64,000 bases of DNA from Breviolum minutum Mf 1.05b.01 (taxonomy: Eukaryota > Sar > Dinophyceae > Suessiales > Symbiodiniaceae), in assembly GCA_000507305.1 (NCBI GenBank), contig DF239028.1, positions 186,001 to 250,000 of the forward strand. The letters run 5' to 3'. Of this stretch, positions 25,501 to 37,071 are shown in pieces (within the stretch, counting starts at the first letter, position 1; each line of letters begins with the position of its first letter). Under the pieces are notes generated by a model. That model did no database searches. It was given only the letters and a program-made list of their open reading frames with translations, and was not told the DNA's origin. The position numbers were made by a program, and so were the translations under genes.

Positions 25501-27249
25501 TGTGTGCGTCCCATTTTAGTAGCATTTTAGTAGCAATTTATCACTTTCCTGGGGCCCGCCGCTCATGTATGCTCCAAAAAATTACCCAATTGTACAATAA
25601 GTCAGGGCCGGTCGGGGTTTATTGAATGGTATAGGAGTTGAAGCTACAGGTGCCATTTGTTGAAATCTTATTGGTTCCATTTGTCCCGATTCGCCTTGGC
25701 GGCCAATCGTTCGGATCTAATCCGAGATGTGACGTGCTCAGCGCGCATTTTTACTGCGTTAAGGCAATTTTAATTAGCTGCGATGGATCAATATTCCATA
25801 ATCCCAAATGTTGCTCAAAAGAGCTGTGCCCCCAAAAAAAACGGTAGTTCAAATGGCCAAACCCAATGAAACGACTTAAGCCTAAGCTGACAATAGTTTT
25901 GGAGATAGCGGAGATAGCAGATAACATTCGGGAAAATGACTCAACACACCTGTCCGATGTACTGAACCTACTGTTTGTTCATATTACTATCTCATCCAAT
26001 CTGGTCTCACCTACCCAAAAACAATCTGGTCTCACCTTTAAACCCAAAGAACTGACAGAAATACCTAGAAATTTATACCAAGCATCGACTAATCCATGGA
26101 ACAACTAAGGTCTCCAAATTCAACTGTGATCCTTTGAGTCCGGTGGATCTCCTCTCGGCATCACCGAATCGTCTTGGACCTTTGGTGCCTCTCGTGACAC
26201 CTACGGGACCTCCACCGAGTCGCAGCTTGAAAGGGAAGCGGTGTCACAGATGCTTGGCGGCACGTTGAGAACCCGACTACTGCAATGGCTTTCTTGAAAA
26301 CAGGAGGGTTCATATGTTTAAGATGAAATGATATCAATATCCATAAAATACGTACATTATACATGACTACATGTGCATATTGAATGTTATTATTGTTGCA
26401 TACAAATGCCAAATGATACGCATGTCAAATCACACTGGGCATTCAGCACCTTTAGATGTTTTCAACACGCATGCAGCAGCAAAACGTGATATTATGCAGT
26501 GAAACTCCCGCCTGGGCAATGGCTGATCCTTCAGGAGAAACTACTTGGAGGGTCATCCCAGTTACACCCTGGAAGATGAACGGCTGGAACCTACAGCCAT
26601 CACCCATGAAAAGAAAAGAGAAAGGAACAGGAGATCTGAACCAAACCTCCATGGAATTATGTTCCAGCCGTTAATCTTCAGGGGTGTGGGGTGTGTAGTT
26701 GGCCACTCCCATTCAAAAGCCATGAAGTTTGGCCATTTGGAAGGGGTCCCACCACCCTGCTTAAGGGACTTACTAACCATGCCTATAAACCACTTACTAC
26801 ATGGGATGATCCTCCAAGTATGTGGTGGATGACCAGTGATAAGAATCCAAGCAACTTAGATCAGGAACATGTTCCATACTCGATGGTTGGAGCCTAGTAC
26901 TGTGGGGTGTTGGAGCATTACACACCTTACCCGGCGAGACTTTTGAACTTGAGAAACTGTTCCGACAAAATGTTGGGTGAACCGAATTCTTCAACATGAA
27001 CTGGGCAATCAACCAAGACAACAGGACATAAACCAATCAAGTTATAAGTTGTTTCTGTGCCTTTTTTCTTGGTGCAGTTGCTTTTTCTTTCAAAATGCTG
27101 GGCTGTTTTCCTGCTTTTTGTCGAGGCCCCAGCCTCAGCATGCCCTCTGTGCCTCCACCGAAGCGAGGGCCATCCCAAACCTTCCCCCTGCCGGGGACAC
27201 CGCAGCTGGGCGAAACGATTCGAAGGCTGCCATCATTATGGGAATCTAA
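19565..27249 (+). CDS. Gene B: multi-exon model, unknown protein with Pro/Ala-rich C-terminal part
   Basis: Proposed exons: 19565-19670 (LPSSIVDALTDPELMDALKQ), 20451-20520 (CCGRQAAIELDGKWDGLMHR), 21252-21342, possibly a piece of 21534-21648, 22341-22496 (EPLWDLKIPEGLMCLMACAA), 23438-23590 (GIYFNDLSYVYPPPGSVGEE), 23880-24026 (TAQDLFSILCNFVVDCSKAR), 24798-25016 (rich in Pro and Ala, for example EAPVPPVDAPPATPRAVSPE), 26139-26263 or 26297, and 27126-27249. Phases agree from 19565 to 21342 and from 22341 to the end. The last part has two solutions. Either the gene stops at TGA 26295-26297, or a donor at 26264 joins to 27126 and it stops at TAA 27247-27249. No domain family was recognised with confidence. 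MITE families E and C sit in its introns. Confidence 0.58.
19737..19840. repeat. Family C palindrome
   Basis: The left end has CGAAAACTAACATGGAACCTG and the right end TCAGGTGCTATGTAAAACTT. It lies in the first intron of gene B. Confidence 0.75.
21042..21059. repeat. CA microsatellite
   Basis: About eight CA units in a gene B intron. Confidence 0.85.
24243..24348. repeat. Family E palindrome
   Basis: GGGTTTCCTAAAATGGTAGT at the left and CCCTATTTTTGGAAACACCC at the right. The interior is nearly identical to the copy at 56418. Confidence 0.88.
25108..25162. repeat. TA-rich microsatellite
   Basis: Two TA runs separated by a few bases, in a gene B intron. Confidence 0.8.
26566..26688. repeat. 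Family C palindrome (CCCTGGAAGAT subgroup)
   Basis: The left end is ACACCCTGGAAGATGAACGG and the right end CCGTTAATCTTCAGGGGTGT. The same subgroup occurs at 29213-29324. Confidence 0.82.
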
Positions 27250-27552
27250 GGGGGCCACACGCCCACCACTTAAGATTGCTAAGGGATCATTCATTTGTTA
27301 CGAATCCCTTAACAAGGTCTTATTTCCTTGGGGGGTGGCATTGCGGGAAGATGATTATTTTGATATTTTTTTGGCAAAGTGATTTTGTAGGTTGCCCTTT
27401 AGTATTGTGGGGGCCTTTTAATGTCAGTTGTGCACCACGGTTCTATGTAAATCAATGTCCCGCGGCAACATGAGGTCAGACAAAAAGCCACTAGGATGAT
27501 CAAACCCTATCAACTGAATCTGATCTCAGATGTCCAAGGTGCAAAATTTGCA

Positions 27553-27967
27553 AAAGTTCCTTATGTTTCTTCAAAAAGTGACCTTTTGATTGATTCCTCA
27601 GGGTCACTTCAGGTCACTTTCACTTCAGCCCTGAAAAAGGTCACCAAAAAATAGGTCCAAACGGGTCAAACAAAGTCACGGTCACCGACTTGAAGAAGCT
27701 GGCGGCTAATGTCTTATCTAGGTGGTGGTTTCAGATATTTTTTTATTTTCACCGCTAGTTAGTAGGTGGTGGTTTCAATTTGTTTATATTTTCACCCCGA
27801 AAATTAGGGAAGATGAACCCATTTTGACGAGCATATTTTTCAGATGGGTGGTTCAACCACCAACCAGTTTATGTTACTGTTTGTTTTTGTTGCCTACGTA
27901 TATCTCCATTTTTGGGAATCCCCAACCGAATCAACAAGAATCACCCATCCGGGGATTCATCCATAGG
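27553..27967. repeat. Left copy of a tandem duplication
   Basis: Starts GTTCCTTATGTTTCTTCAAA and ends CATCCGGGGATTCAT. The same order of blocks recurs at 28035-28387, including an embedded family A palindrome. This copy holds an extra partial family A arm near 27760. Confidence 0.9.
27719..27868. repeat. Family A palindrome, compound
   Basis: The left arm GGTGGTGGTTTCA occurs twice (27719 and about 27764) before one right arm ending at 27868. This is an internal duplication or a nested insertion. Confidence 0.8.
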
Positions 27968-28034
27968 GTGACATATGTGACAGATTAACGTTTCGTTGAT
28001 CACATTCGATGATGGCGGTTCAATTCCGTTCCCG

Positions 28035-28387
28035 TTCCTTATGTTTCTTCAAAAAGTGACCTTTTGATTGATTCCTCAGGGCTGAAGTGACCACTTTCAC
28101 TTCAGCCCTGAAAAAGGTCACAAAAAAATAGGTCCAAACGGGCCAAACATCACGACTTGGAGAAGCTGGCGGCTAATGTCTTATCTAGGTGGTGGTTTCA
28201 AATATTTGTTTATTTTCACCCCTAGTTAGGGAAGATGAACCCATTTTGACGAGCATATTTTTCAGATGGGTTGGTTCAACCACCAACCAGTTATGTTACT
28301 GTTTGTTTTTGTTGCCTACGTATTCTCCATTTTGGGAATCCCCAACCGAATCAACAAGAATCACCCATCCGGGGATTCATCTGTAGG
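28035..28387. repeat. Right copy of the tandem duplication
   Basis: Near-identical to 27553-27967 over most of its length, with small indels. GGTCACTTCAGGTCACTTTC in the left copy is rearranged to GGCTGAAGTGACCACTTTCA here. Confidence 0.9.
28186..28290. repeat. Family A palindrome
   Basis: Arms TAGGTGGTGGTTTCAAATAT and GGGTTGGTTCAACCACCAAC. It is part of the duplicated block. Confidence 0.88.
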
Positions 28388-28402
28388 GGCCGTAGCGTGA
28401 CT

Positions 28403-28508
28403 GTTACCCCCTGGAAGTTTCACGTAGCCCCTGAAAATGGATGGTTGGAAGATGAGTTTCCTTTTGGGATTCCCTATTTTCAGGGGCTATGTTAAACTTC
28501 GGTGGGGT
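28403..28508. repeat. Family C palindrome
   Basis: The core CCCCTGAAAATGGATGGTTG pairs with TATTTTCAGGGGCTATGTTA around CTTTTGGGA. Confidence 0.82.
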
Positions 28509-29052
28509 TTGAAAGCTTGATATCCAGGAAGTTGTGTCGCAATCAATTGATGCCACTGCACGAGGGGGATAGGTTTGATGTAAAGCACCCAATGTCACTG
28601 TTTCCAGGTTTATGTTAATCTAGTTGAGTGTCATGGCAGATTGGGTAGTGACAACTTTGATTTCCAGATAGCATCTTCTCAGTGGCCATGTCACTTCTGA
28701 GCACTTTCTGAACATGTCGACTTACAACTCCACAACATGACCACACACATGGTACACACACACACATGGCATGCTTCCCCTTGGATGCCAGTGGAAAGTG
28801 GGTAAGACGGTAAGACCTTGAAGGCGTGCCCAAGGGAGTTCCCACTCAGGACGCTTCTGACAAGTCCTACGACTCCTGGAAAAAATACACAATGTAGAAG
28901 TCCAGTTCAAGAGCAGCAATGCAGGTGCGATGCTGACACATGGGATATCTGGCGATATTTGGGATACTGGGGAATTTGTTAAGATTTTTTGCTTGGAATC
29001 CATCTATAAAATTTTGGTAGCTTCAATGCATGTTCCCAAGTTTTTTCTTGAG

Positions 29053-32000
29053 CATGATGGCATGGCCTACGGAAAGTTTAGGGACCGGGAGATGTTTCAT
29101 TCCTTTAGTCCCCCTTCTGAAAGGCAACAGCGAAAGAGCTTAGCGAACTGCGCCCACAAAGCTGTTGTACAAGCGCTTGGAGCCAGCCGCATGGCAGCAG
29201 CTTTGTGAGCGCCCTACACCCTGGAAGATTAACGGCTGGAACCTACAAATCACCCGTTTAGACAGGAAAATGATCTTCCAAACCCCTATGATTATGTTCC
29301 ATGTTAATCTTCCAGGGTGTATTTTTGGGCACCTTTCCAAGTGAAGGGTTTTGTTTTTGGGATCTGTGAACTCAAAACATTCGACTTTCCCCCCGCAAAT
29401 TGACTCTTAAGATGTTGGAGGTATATGGTATATATCCTTTTTTTTCTGGAGGACTTGATGCCCATGGACCCCCAGTTTGACCTCGCAAAGTATATCCACC
29501 CCACAAGAAAATATACTATAGATGGATATAGATGGTAATGCACCCCTGGAAATAGAAAAGCATCTTCCAAAATATCTTAACTTAACCATTATTTTCAGGT
29601 TCTATGTCAATCTTCCGGGGGGGTAATGGTTCAAGATGAGAGTCTTGAGCCTAAGGCCTTTGTTGAATCATTGGCCATGCTCCACCCAGAATGGGTCAAA
29701 TGAATGCGATGACGTCAAGCGATACTGCAACCACACCCGCAACAAAAATGAGTTTAGTTTATGTTTTGTAGTTGATGCTTTTGGTCTGAAATTATTGGGA
29801 GTTCAAACTTCATGTATTTTTTTGGGATTTGTTGGGTTGACACTGTTGTCCCACCCTTGGTGAGGACCAAGTAGCCTTATCAAACACAAATCCTGAATCA
29901 CTGGTAGCATAACATGCACTTCTTGGGGTTGCCGGCCACAGGTCACACTAAACTTATTCACAAAGAACCACCCTGAAAAAGTAAAGTTTGGTGGTATCCC
30001 CCACCCACTAACAGTGAAATAAATTGAAATAATTATATGTTCTTTTTATGAAGGGACCCCTATAAACCTTCCCTTTCCACTGTTAGTGGGCCGGGGATGG
30101 TGTAATTCTAAAAGTTTGTCGATACATGACAGACAAATTTACTTTCAAGCTAGTACAGGTGCAGCCCGAGTGCGTGGAGAATCTGATGCGTCTCCATTGG
30201 GGTCACTGGGATGGTGAATGCAGATGGGTGGCAAGTAGCATATTATGAAGGTATAGAGCATAGATTGCATATATTGAGATATGATGAGCAACGTTCCAAA
30301 ATCTGCCATGTTTTAGCGAAACCAGTGGTTGGTAAGCTGACATGTGGGGAGTGCAAGCGAATGTGAGGTCTTCGCGAACAATTGAGGTTGCCATTGAGCA
30401 CCCTCGGTGTTTTATTTGAGGCGTTCTTTAAGCGTAAGTGCTGAGGATACTCTTGTGCAACAAAAGGTGCAAATTCATTGATATGATATTTAAAAGCCAT
30501 TTGAATTCACTTGAGATGCAAAGATGAAAAGCGCATCCAGATAGCTTTCGACTTTCGACATGACATTCTAAAGACATTCTTGCAGGGACACCTTTCTCAC
30601 GATTCCATACATAGTTGATCAGGGTTCCCGCAATGAGCAGTGAGTTTTTCATGCTTTGTCCACCTACCGGGTGAAGCAGTACGATGTAGCACAGACATCT
30701 AGGTACACCTCATTTTTCCAACCAGAAATTCTATGAAATTCTGTGATAGCATAGAGATTTTCATGACCCAGCCCATCATATAGTCCTGGAACCTCACGCA
30801 TCAAATTGCTGTTTCAATTGGATGATTGCAATTCTTTACATAGGAAATGGTTGTTTGACCAAACATCCCTTTTAAACTGGTTGTTTAGGCTTCCGGGATC
30901 TACTCAATTCCCCCCCCCTCCCGAAAAAAACCGACTTTCACCCTGACAAGGACGCTTTTATTCAGCTCCTCCGCATCAAGATCGAGTTTCCGTACTACTT
31001 TGAGCCACCTTGTTGCACACGGCCAAGGGTATTGAAGCTATCAAATCATCAAATCATACAAAAAAAATCATATCTTTTAGTGAAATCGTAGGTCTTTGCG
31101 TGAACTTTCGGATGTTGTCATGATTTTCATACAACACACTGTGCCTGCTTGACTTTTTTGTGAGTTTGTTGCACCTGTTGCCTATTTCAGCACTTGTGAT
31201 TTTGCAGCAACTTGTTAGTTTGCCTCATCTTTCGCAGACGTTGGCTCGAGTGCAACATGAACGTTAAAGAGGCAATGACGTACCAAAAGAGAGGTGAGAA
31301 CCAGAAGCGACAACCATACATAGAATGATATTCTTCATGGTATGTGATATTTACACTTGCTGTTTGACGATTTTAGGACAAGTTCTAAGCAATTTCAAGG
31401 GACCAAGAATACTATGGCGCCCAAATGGAAGACGTCCGGGTGGAAAAACTTTCCAGGTGCCAGTAGAAGGGAGTTGGGAGGTAGTAACGAAACGTCCAAA
31501 GGATGGATAAGTTAGAACCACATTGAAAAATTCAGTAAATTGATCATCCTTGAGCTGACTTGGTGCTTTTTGTTTATTCAATTTCATGACACCTATACTA
31601 TATATATATACACTCCTAGGAACTATCATATCCTCCACACAGCCGGCACTTTTGAGTCGATGATTGTCTTCCCTGGAGGGTAACTCTTGGGAGATTCAAG
31701 GGATTATAACCCATCAATACCCACGTAATATAGGGATTTCCCATAGGGGGCCCACGTTGGTGGTCGGGGTACACCCCAACTATCCCCTGATAGCTCAGGG
31801 AGTTGGTGCTGTTCATTTTTTTTTCAAATTTCATGTCGACATTTCAGTAGTTTAGGGGGGGGTAGGATGTAGGTGTGTGTTTATCTATGTATGTATATTA
31901 TATATATATGTGTATTTTTTGATATGGAGTCTATATATATATACATATAGAAGTATATTTATTTTTTGTTTATTTCTACAGATATCTTTAATATAAATAT

Positions 32001-35000
32001 ATCTACGTATATTTATAATCATATTTATATTGTTTTTTTAACATATGTAGACTTGAATTTAGAAAATAGAAATGCACATATTAATGTAAATGGGGAATGT
32101 GAATATGATGTATATATATATATGTACCCTCCAGGGAATTAACATATCCTTTCCTTGGGAAAAGGAAAATCATCTTCAAACATGATTTTTGATGGGATGT
32201 GTTAGTTCCCTAGAGGGTATATATGAATTACCCTTCATTGAATGTTTGTATGTATATGCTCAACCCATGCCACCGGCAACCGTCCAAACGCTCAGGGAAT
32301 GCCTTCACACGACATTTGCTTCGATGGGATTTGGTCAATCGCTTAGTACCTGAGCTGCGTTTCGGTCCTGAGGGTCGAAACGTGAAGAAGTGGTGATCCC
32401 ATAGGCATAGGGGATGAATGTATGCTGTATGTACCTATCCCTATTGTTGATGGTTCAGAAATCCTGCAAACCAGCTGGGATGTATAACCATATCAACTGG
32501 TGAGGTACCTATACATTTGCTTGTTTTTAATGACATGTAGGTAAATACACCATATATGGGTCCTGTGTCTATGAATACCATTGAATGCCATAACCCCATG
32601 AAAATTGATTGTTGGAAGATGAAATGTCCTTTTGAAATGGTCCTTTTCAAGAGGCATGTTAATTTTCTGGGGGTTAATCGTTCCCCAAAAATCCGCCTTG
32701 AATATGAAACAAACACAGCTTTCCTTCAAAAAGATTCACTTAAATAAATGTCAAGTACAGATAGAATATCTGCTTTTTTGTTTGAAGCCGTATTAAACCC
32801 TAGTCAGTCGTAAGTAGATACAACTGGGTACTCCAATCTAATCAGATATACACCAATTTTGGGGGGTCCCAGTTTTTGTGACACCTGCATTTAGATGATG
32901 ACCGAGATTCCTGGTGATGGAACAGTTGTACCTTGAGTCATTTGGCTGCTCATGACCTGGAGTCACAAATCAGAAGTCATAAGTGGGACCTATGGACAGA
33001 TCTCATGTGGCTGTGACTGGTTGGGTCCTTTTCAGTTTGAATCCAATTCATGTCTTTAATACCCTTAAAGACTATATGTATCAATATTGGTATTTATATG
33101 TAGCATGATTAATATATCTCAGTCTCAGTATCTCATTCACACACACATCATATTAATAATACGCATATTTTGAAGAATATGTCATGCCACTGAATAGTTT
33201 TGAGTTTTTTCTTCAACTATATCATCATAATATCAGAGCCCCTTTATCCAAACAACCACCTGGCATGGTGCTAAAACCTTGTAAATCATGGGATAAACAT
33301 GGATAAACTACCAGTTGATAAGAAGTTTATCCCATGTCTACCACCCCTGGCAGGCTGAGAAACCCGACCGCCTGAGCGTTTCTGAGCTGCTGTTGTTGGC
33401 GCGACAATTCTTTGCCCTGCATGCCTTGCTAGGTGGAAAGGGCGACAACAAAACTTCGGGTGGATGGTTAAAAAAGGGGAATCCGGAAAACAGGCGCAAG
33501 ATTACCCCTCTATGTAAACTCAACATAGCTGGTTGGAATATCATCCCCCTCTTCATTTTTTGAAATTCACATCTTCATGAAAAGGGTCCATTTTCCAGCC
33601 AGCTATGTTGGTTTACCTGAGTGTTGATTTTGGTAGAGTTACCTACAGGATACTACAAACTACAGGAATAATTATATCTTGACCAACCTCCTATGGTTGC
33701 AGTATTAGTATCTTGTTGGTATAGTATCCAAGGATCAATGTATGGTATAAAGTTGCCTACATTTTACCATAAAATCAACCAGATGCAAGTAAATATATCG
33801 TACATCCTTCGGGGTGGTGAGATAATATTATTTTCTACCATGAACAGTGTTCACTTTTAAGGTTTCGGGACATGCGGATGATGTTTGTTAAATATTGTTT
33901 TGGAACGTTGGGAGTGGGGGAAGAACTGGGGAATACTCCCAAAATTGCTCCAAAGAGTTGCACTGTAGCACACATTTTGGGGTTGCACAACTGCACATAG
34001 GTAATGAAAAAAACCCATTTTCGAAAATATGGGGGTTTCCGAAAAGAGGGGTGGCCCCCCAAAATGGATGGTTTATAATGGAAAACACTATTAAAATGGA
34101 TGATTTGGAGGCAGCACTATTTTCGGAAACATCCATATCCCAAAATTAACGTTTTGATCTTTGATATTTTTGGAAGAGCTAAGGAGGCAGCTAATGAGCC
34201 TGAAAGAATTTGTTTTTTTCCCGTGGTTTTCCAAGTGATGCCTGCAACTAAATCCTCAAAGATCCTGGGTAGAATCGTCTAGAATTCACATTTTTGGCAT
34301 TTCACCGAGCCAGAAATACATGGAAACCCTCCAAAAAAAAATGGAAAAAATTGGGAACCAGGCGAAATTCGAGGAGATTATATGTTCCACAAAGATGCAC
34401 TGCCAATGATTTTTATGGACCACTTTTGGACCACTTGAATCCCTTCAAAAAGTCGAAGTGTTTTTTGGGCCCTTGCACCTGGGTCGTAGACAGAGGCAAG
34501 TCCACGTTGATAGGGTTACCCTCTGGTAAACTAACATAGCAATGGAAAATTCCCATCTAATAGGAAATACATCTTCAAAGGGTGCAGTTTCCATTGCTAT
34601 GTTAGTTTACCAGGGTGTAGATATTTTTACGGAATATGCCAGGTCTAAAGCAAGCAATTTCTCTAAAATTTCTTAAATGACTGGAGTCATTTGTCCTGAG
34701 GCCTATTGAGTCTATCAGTGGAGGCTTTGGGGCAGTCCGTGACATTGGCTGGCCTATGGAATGTCACTTGAAATGGCGATGAGGGCAATGACAGGGTGGA
34801 TGAAGGAAAACAGAAGTAATGAAAACATGGAAGTCTTTCTGCAAGAGTAGTAGGTCCTTATTTGACTTTTTGTGTTATATATTTCTCAAGGTGTTGGGGG
34901 CTGGAACAACTATCAGTGTTGACCCGATATGCTTCTTAGGGACACCTCTTTTTTTTGGTTCGTAGAGTTTAATTACAGGGTTTCAGTGAAGTTGCTGAAT

Positions 35001-35276
35001 GTATCTGGACCGCAGAGTTCACCAAGCAATTTCTTTCAAAATCACTTGAGATGTCAGCTTGATGAACTCAAAATCGGAAACAAATTTTGAGAGCCCAACA
35101 CATTTCTTATTCTCAGATTTCCCATGCCTAGCATTTTGGTCATGACCATTTGCCTTCCCGAGGTGGCCTTCCCTGTGACGGGCATGCACTTTGCGCGAGA
35201 CAATGGAGGCAACCTTGCAAGTCGTCGGGGAGGAAAGCAGAAGCGGGATGTCCTTCATGTTGACCTATACCTCTGA
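29053..35276 (+). CDS. Gene D: multi-exon model, unknown protein
   Basis: Proposed exons: 29053-29204 (reads SPPSERQQRKSLANCAHKAV, donor CTTT|GTGAGC), 31377-31456 (MAPKWKTSGWKNFP near its end), 32296-32381 (FTRHLLRWDLVNRLVPELRF), 33354-33432 (RLSVSELLLLARQFFALHAL), then at least one exon not found, and 35117-35276 (MHFARDNGGNLASRRGGKQK, stop TGA 35274-35276). Phases agree through the first four exons. 35117 needs a different incoming phase, so its membership is inferred from order and strand only. If the 29204 donor is not used, the first exon ends at TGA 29206-29208 and closes an earlier gene. No family is recognised. A family C repeat begins nine bases after the first exon. Confidence 0.5.
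29213..29324. repeat. Family C palindrome (CCCTGGAAGAT subgroup)
   Basis: Ends TACACCCTGGAAGATTAACG and GTTAATCTTCCAGGGTGTAT are inverted copies. It lies nine bases downstream of the donor at 29205. Confidence 0.88.
29536..29627. repeat. Family C palindrome, short
   Basis: ACCCCTGGAAATAGAAAAGC at the left and GTCAATCTTCCGGGGGGGTAA at the right. Confidence 0.65.
29991..30113. repeat. Family H palindrome
   Basis: The left arm is CCCACCCACTAACAGTGAAA and the right arm TTTCCACTGTTAGTGGGCCG. A related copy is at 46302-46424. Confidence 0.85.
32127..32222. repeat. Palindromic element related to family C
   Basis: TACCCTCCAGGGAATTAACA at the left pairs with TGTTAGTTCCCTAGAGGGTA at the right. Confidence 0.85.
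32588..32679. repeat. Family C palindrome
   Basis: AACCCCATGAAAATTGATTG pairs loosely with CATGTTAATTTTCTGGGGGTT. Confidence 0.7.
33502..33625. repeat. Family C palindrome, TAAACT subgroup
   Basis: ATGTAAACTCAACATAGCTG at the left and CAGCTATGTTGGTTTACCTG at the right are inverted copies. Confidence 0.82.
33728..33812. repeat. Family B palindrome, diverged
   Basis: Arms CAATGTATGGTATAAAGTTG and GCAAGTAAATATATCGTACAT. Confidence 0.72.
34029..34138. repeat. Family E palindrome, reverse orientation
   Basis: GGGGTTTCCGAAAAGAGGGG at the left and CTATTTTCGGAAACATCCAT at the right. The interior AAAATGGATGGTTTATAATG is the complement of the plus-oriented copies. Confidence 0.85.
34516..34620. repeat. 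Family C palindrome, TAAACT subgroup
   Basis: The ends TTACCCTCTGGTAAACTAAC and TTAGTTTACCAGGGTGTAG are near-perfect inverted repeats. The CTG|GTAAAC at the left end is itself a good splice donor, and a TTACCAG| acceptor lies at the right end. Confidence 0.88.
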
Positions 35277-35906
35277 GTCTTCCAGCTGCTTCTCAGATAC
35301 TCAATGGGACTGGTATATTACTTCACATGTGGTTGATTTTGTTTGGCGTTTGGGAACTAAAATAATGTGTGTTGTGTTTGTTTTTTTTCCGGGTGATTTT
35401 CTTGAGGAAAAATCAAATTTCAGCTGGCAACTGGTGTCGGGTTTTGTCCATGAACAGTAGGTCTGCAGGTACTTGTCCTCCAAGTGATGTTTTAAGTTTA
35501 GTGGAGGGAATTCCCTCCCAAAAAAACTGCTCAAACACACACCTGAAGCTTACGGTTTATGAGAATTTAGTTCTCATCATTTTCCCAGCTTTATATGGAT
35601 ACTCCCTGCAATAGATGTTTGGAAATTTGAGGCGTCCCAAAGGCCATAAGGGGGGGGGGCAACGGTTTTGGAATCCCAATTTCCAGTGATTCCAAAGAGG
35701 TGGAAATCGAGCTGTCCGATGGTGGATTGCTTATTGGCTTTTGGAGAAACTTGGTTTTGTTTATTGTTTCATTTGCATCCGGCTGGTGACTGGTGCTTTG
35801 CTTCTATCAGAAGTAGGGGGTCTTTTGAGCTCATGAGCTTAGGATATTTCATGAATTTCATGAAGCTAACCATGATGGTGCATTTATCCAGGTTTTTTTT
35901 TGGGAG

Positions 35907-35976
35907 CCCCTTGAATCATCAAGGGCCCAAGGTGGTAGCCTATGAGACGGCGGTTTTAAGTGGTAATGGAGGGTAG
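35907..35976 (+). CDS. Possible exon
   Basis: After the acceptor TTTTTGGGAG| the frame reads NHQGPKVVAYETAVLSGNGG to TAG at 35974-35976. A donor GG|GTAGTA overlaps the stop, so it may be internal. No family is recognised. Confidence 0.35.
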
Positions 35977-37071
35977 TAGAAAGCACGACATAAAACATGT
36001 GCCATCTCTGAAATTCTGATAGTCCTCCCAAAAACTTGTCTTGTTTCAATTGGATGAATTGATGAATCGCTATGGTTTCTCCACATTGAGCATGTTGATG
36101 TGCTTCTGTTTCCTCGCAAGCAACTTTAAAGTCGAGTTTCCCACCCACACTGTTCATCATTTCTTCACCGATTTATGACATTTCCTGCATGATCCTAAGT
36201 TTCTAAGGACACTCTTCAGCTTTTTTCAAAGCCTCAGTCGTGGTGATACAAACCTTCGGGTCTTGGCCGTTTATGGTGTTCAATGGTTGGCTTTGGCACG
36301 TTTATGGTGCTGGCTACATGTACAGCAAACATCAGCAGTTCCTCGGAAGAATTCCCAAAATTCGGGATCTGTGTGTTTTTTTCTTTCAGATTTGATTGGG
36401 GGTTTGGTAGTTATTGAAGTTGGTACATGAAACGTGTATATATATATATATATACATGTTATAATTTATAGTTGTATATTTACACATGATTATATGATGT
36501 AAATGATATAATTAATGGATATGCTGAATGTATCGTATAATTTTGGTAACTGCGGACATGATATATATACATTTTCTTGGAACATGCATCTAGCCAAATA
36601 TTACAAACCATGGGGATTTTTGAGTATATGAGTCGGGTATATAAACCTGTTGTAATTTGTTTATTTGTTTCATCGGATGGTTTTTGCATGGACTGGATCC
36701 GGAATCCCTGGAATGCCAGCAAGTTGCGAGGTTCAGTTCTACTTGAACATTGTGATTGAAAGTGGGAAGGAGCGCAAATGGCAAATTGAAAGGAATCTGT
36801 TGATGTATAAATGATGTTTTTGTTGAACCTTGGGACACACGATCCAAGACCCCAGATAGATCAAGTTGGGGGAATCATCCTTATTTTCAGGGAAATCCAA
36901 GTTTGTGAAAGAATTGCAAGTATAATTCATAAAAAGTAACTATAATATATAATGACTACTCTCTCTGGCAAATTATTTGGGAGGTGGTATCCCGGTATCC
37001 CCAAATAATTTTCACCAATTAATTTTGTGGTTTATGATTCACCCAGATGTCATATGATATCATGGCATTAG

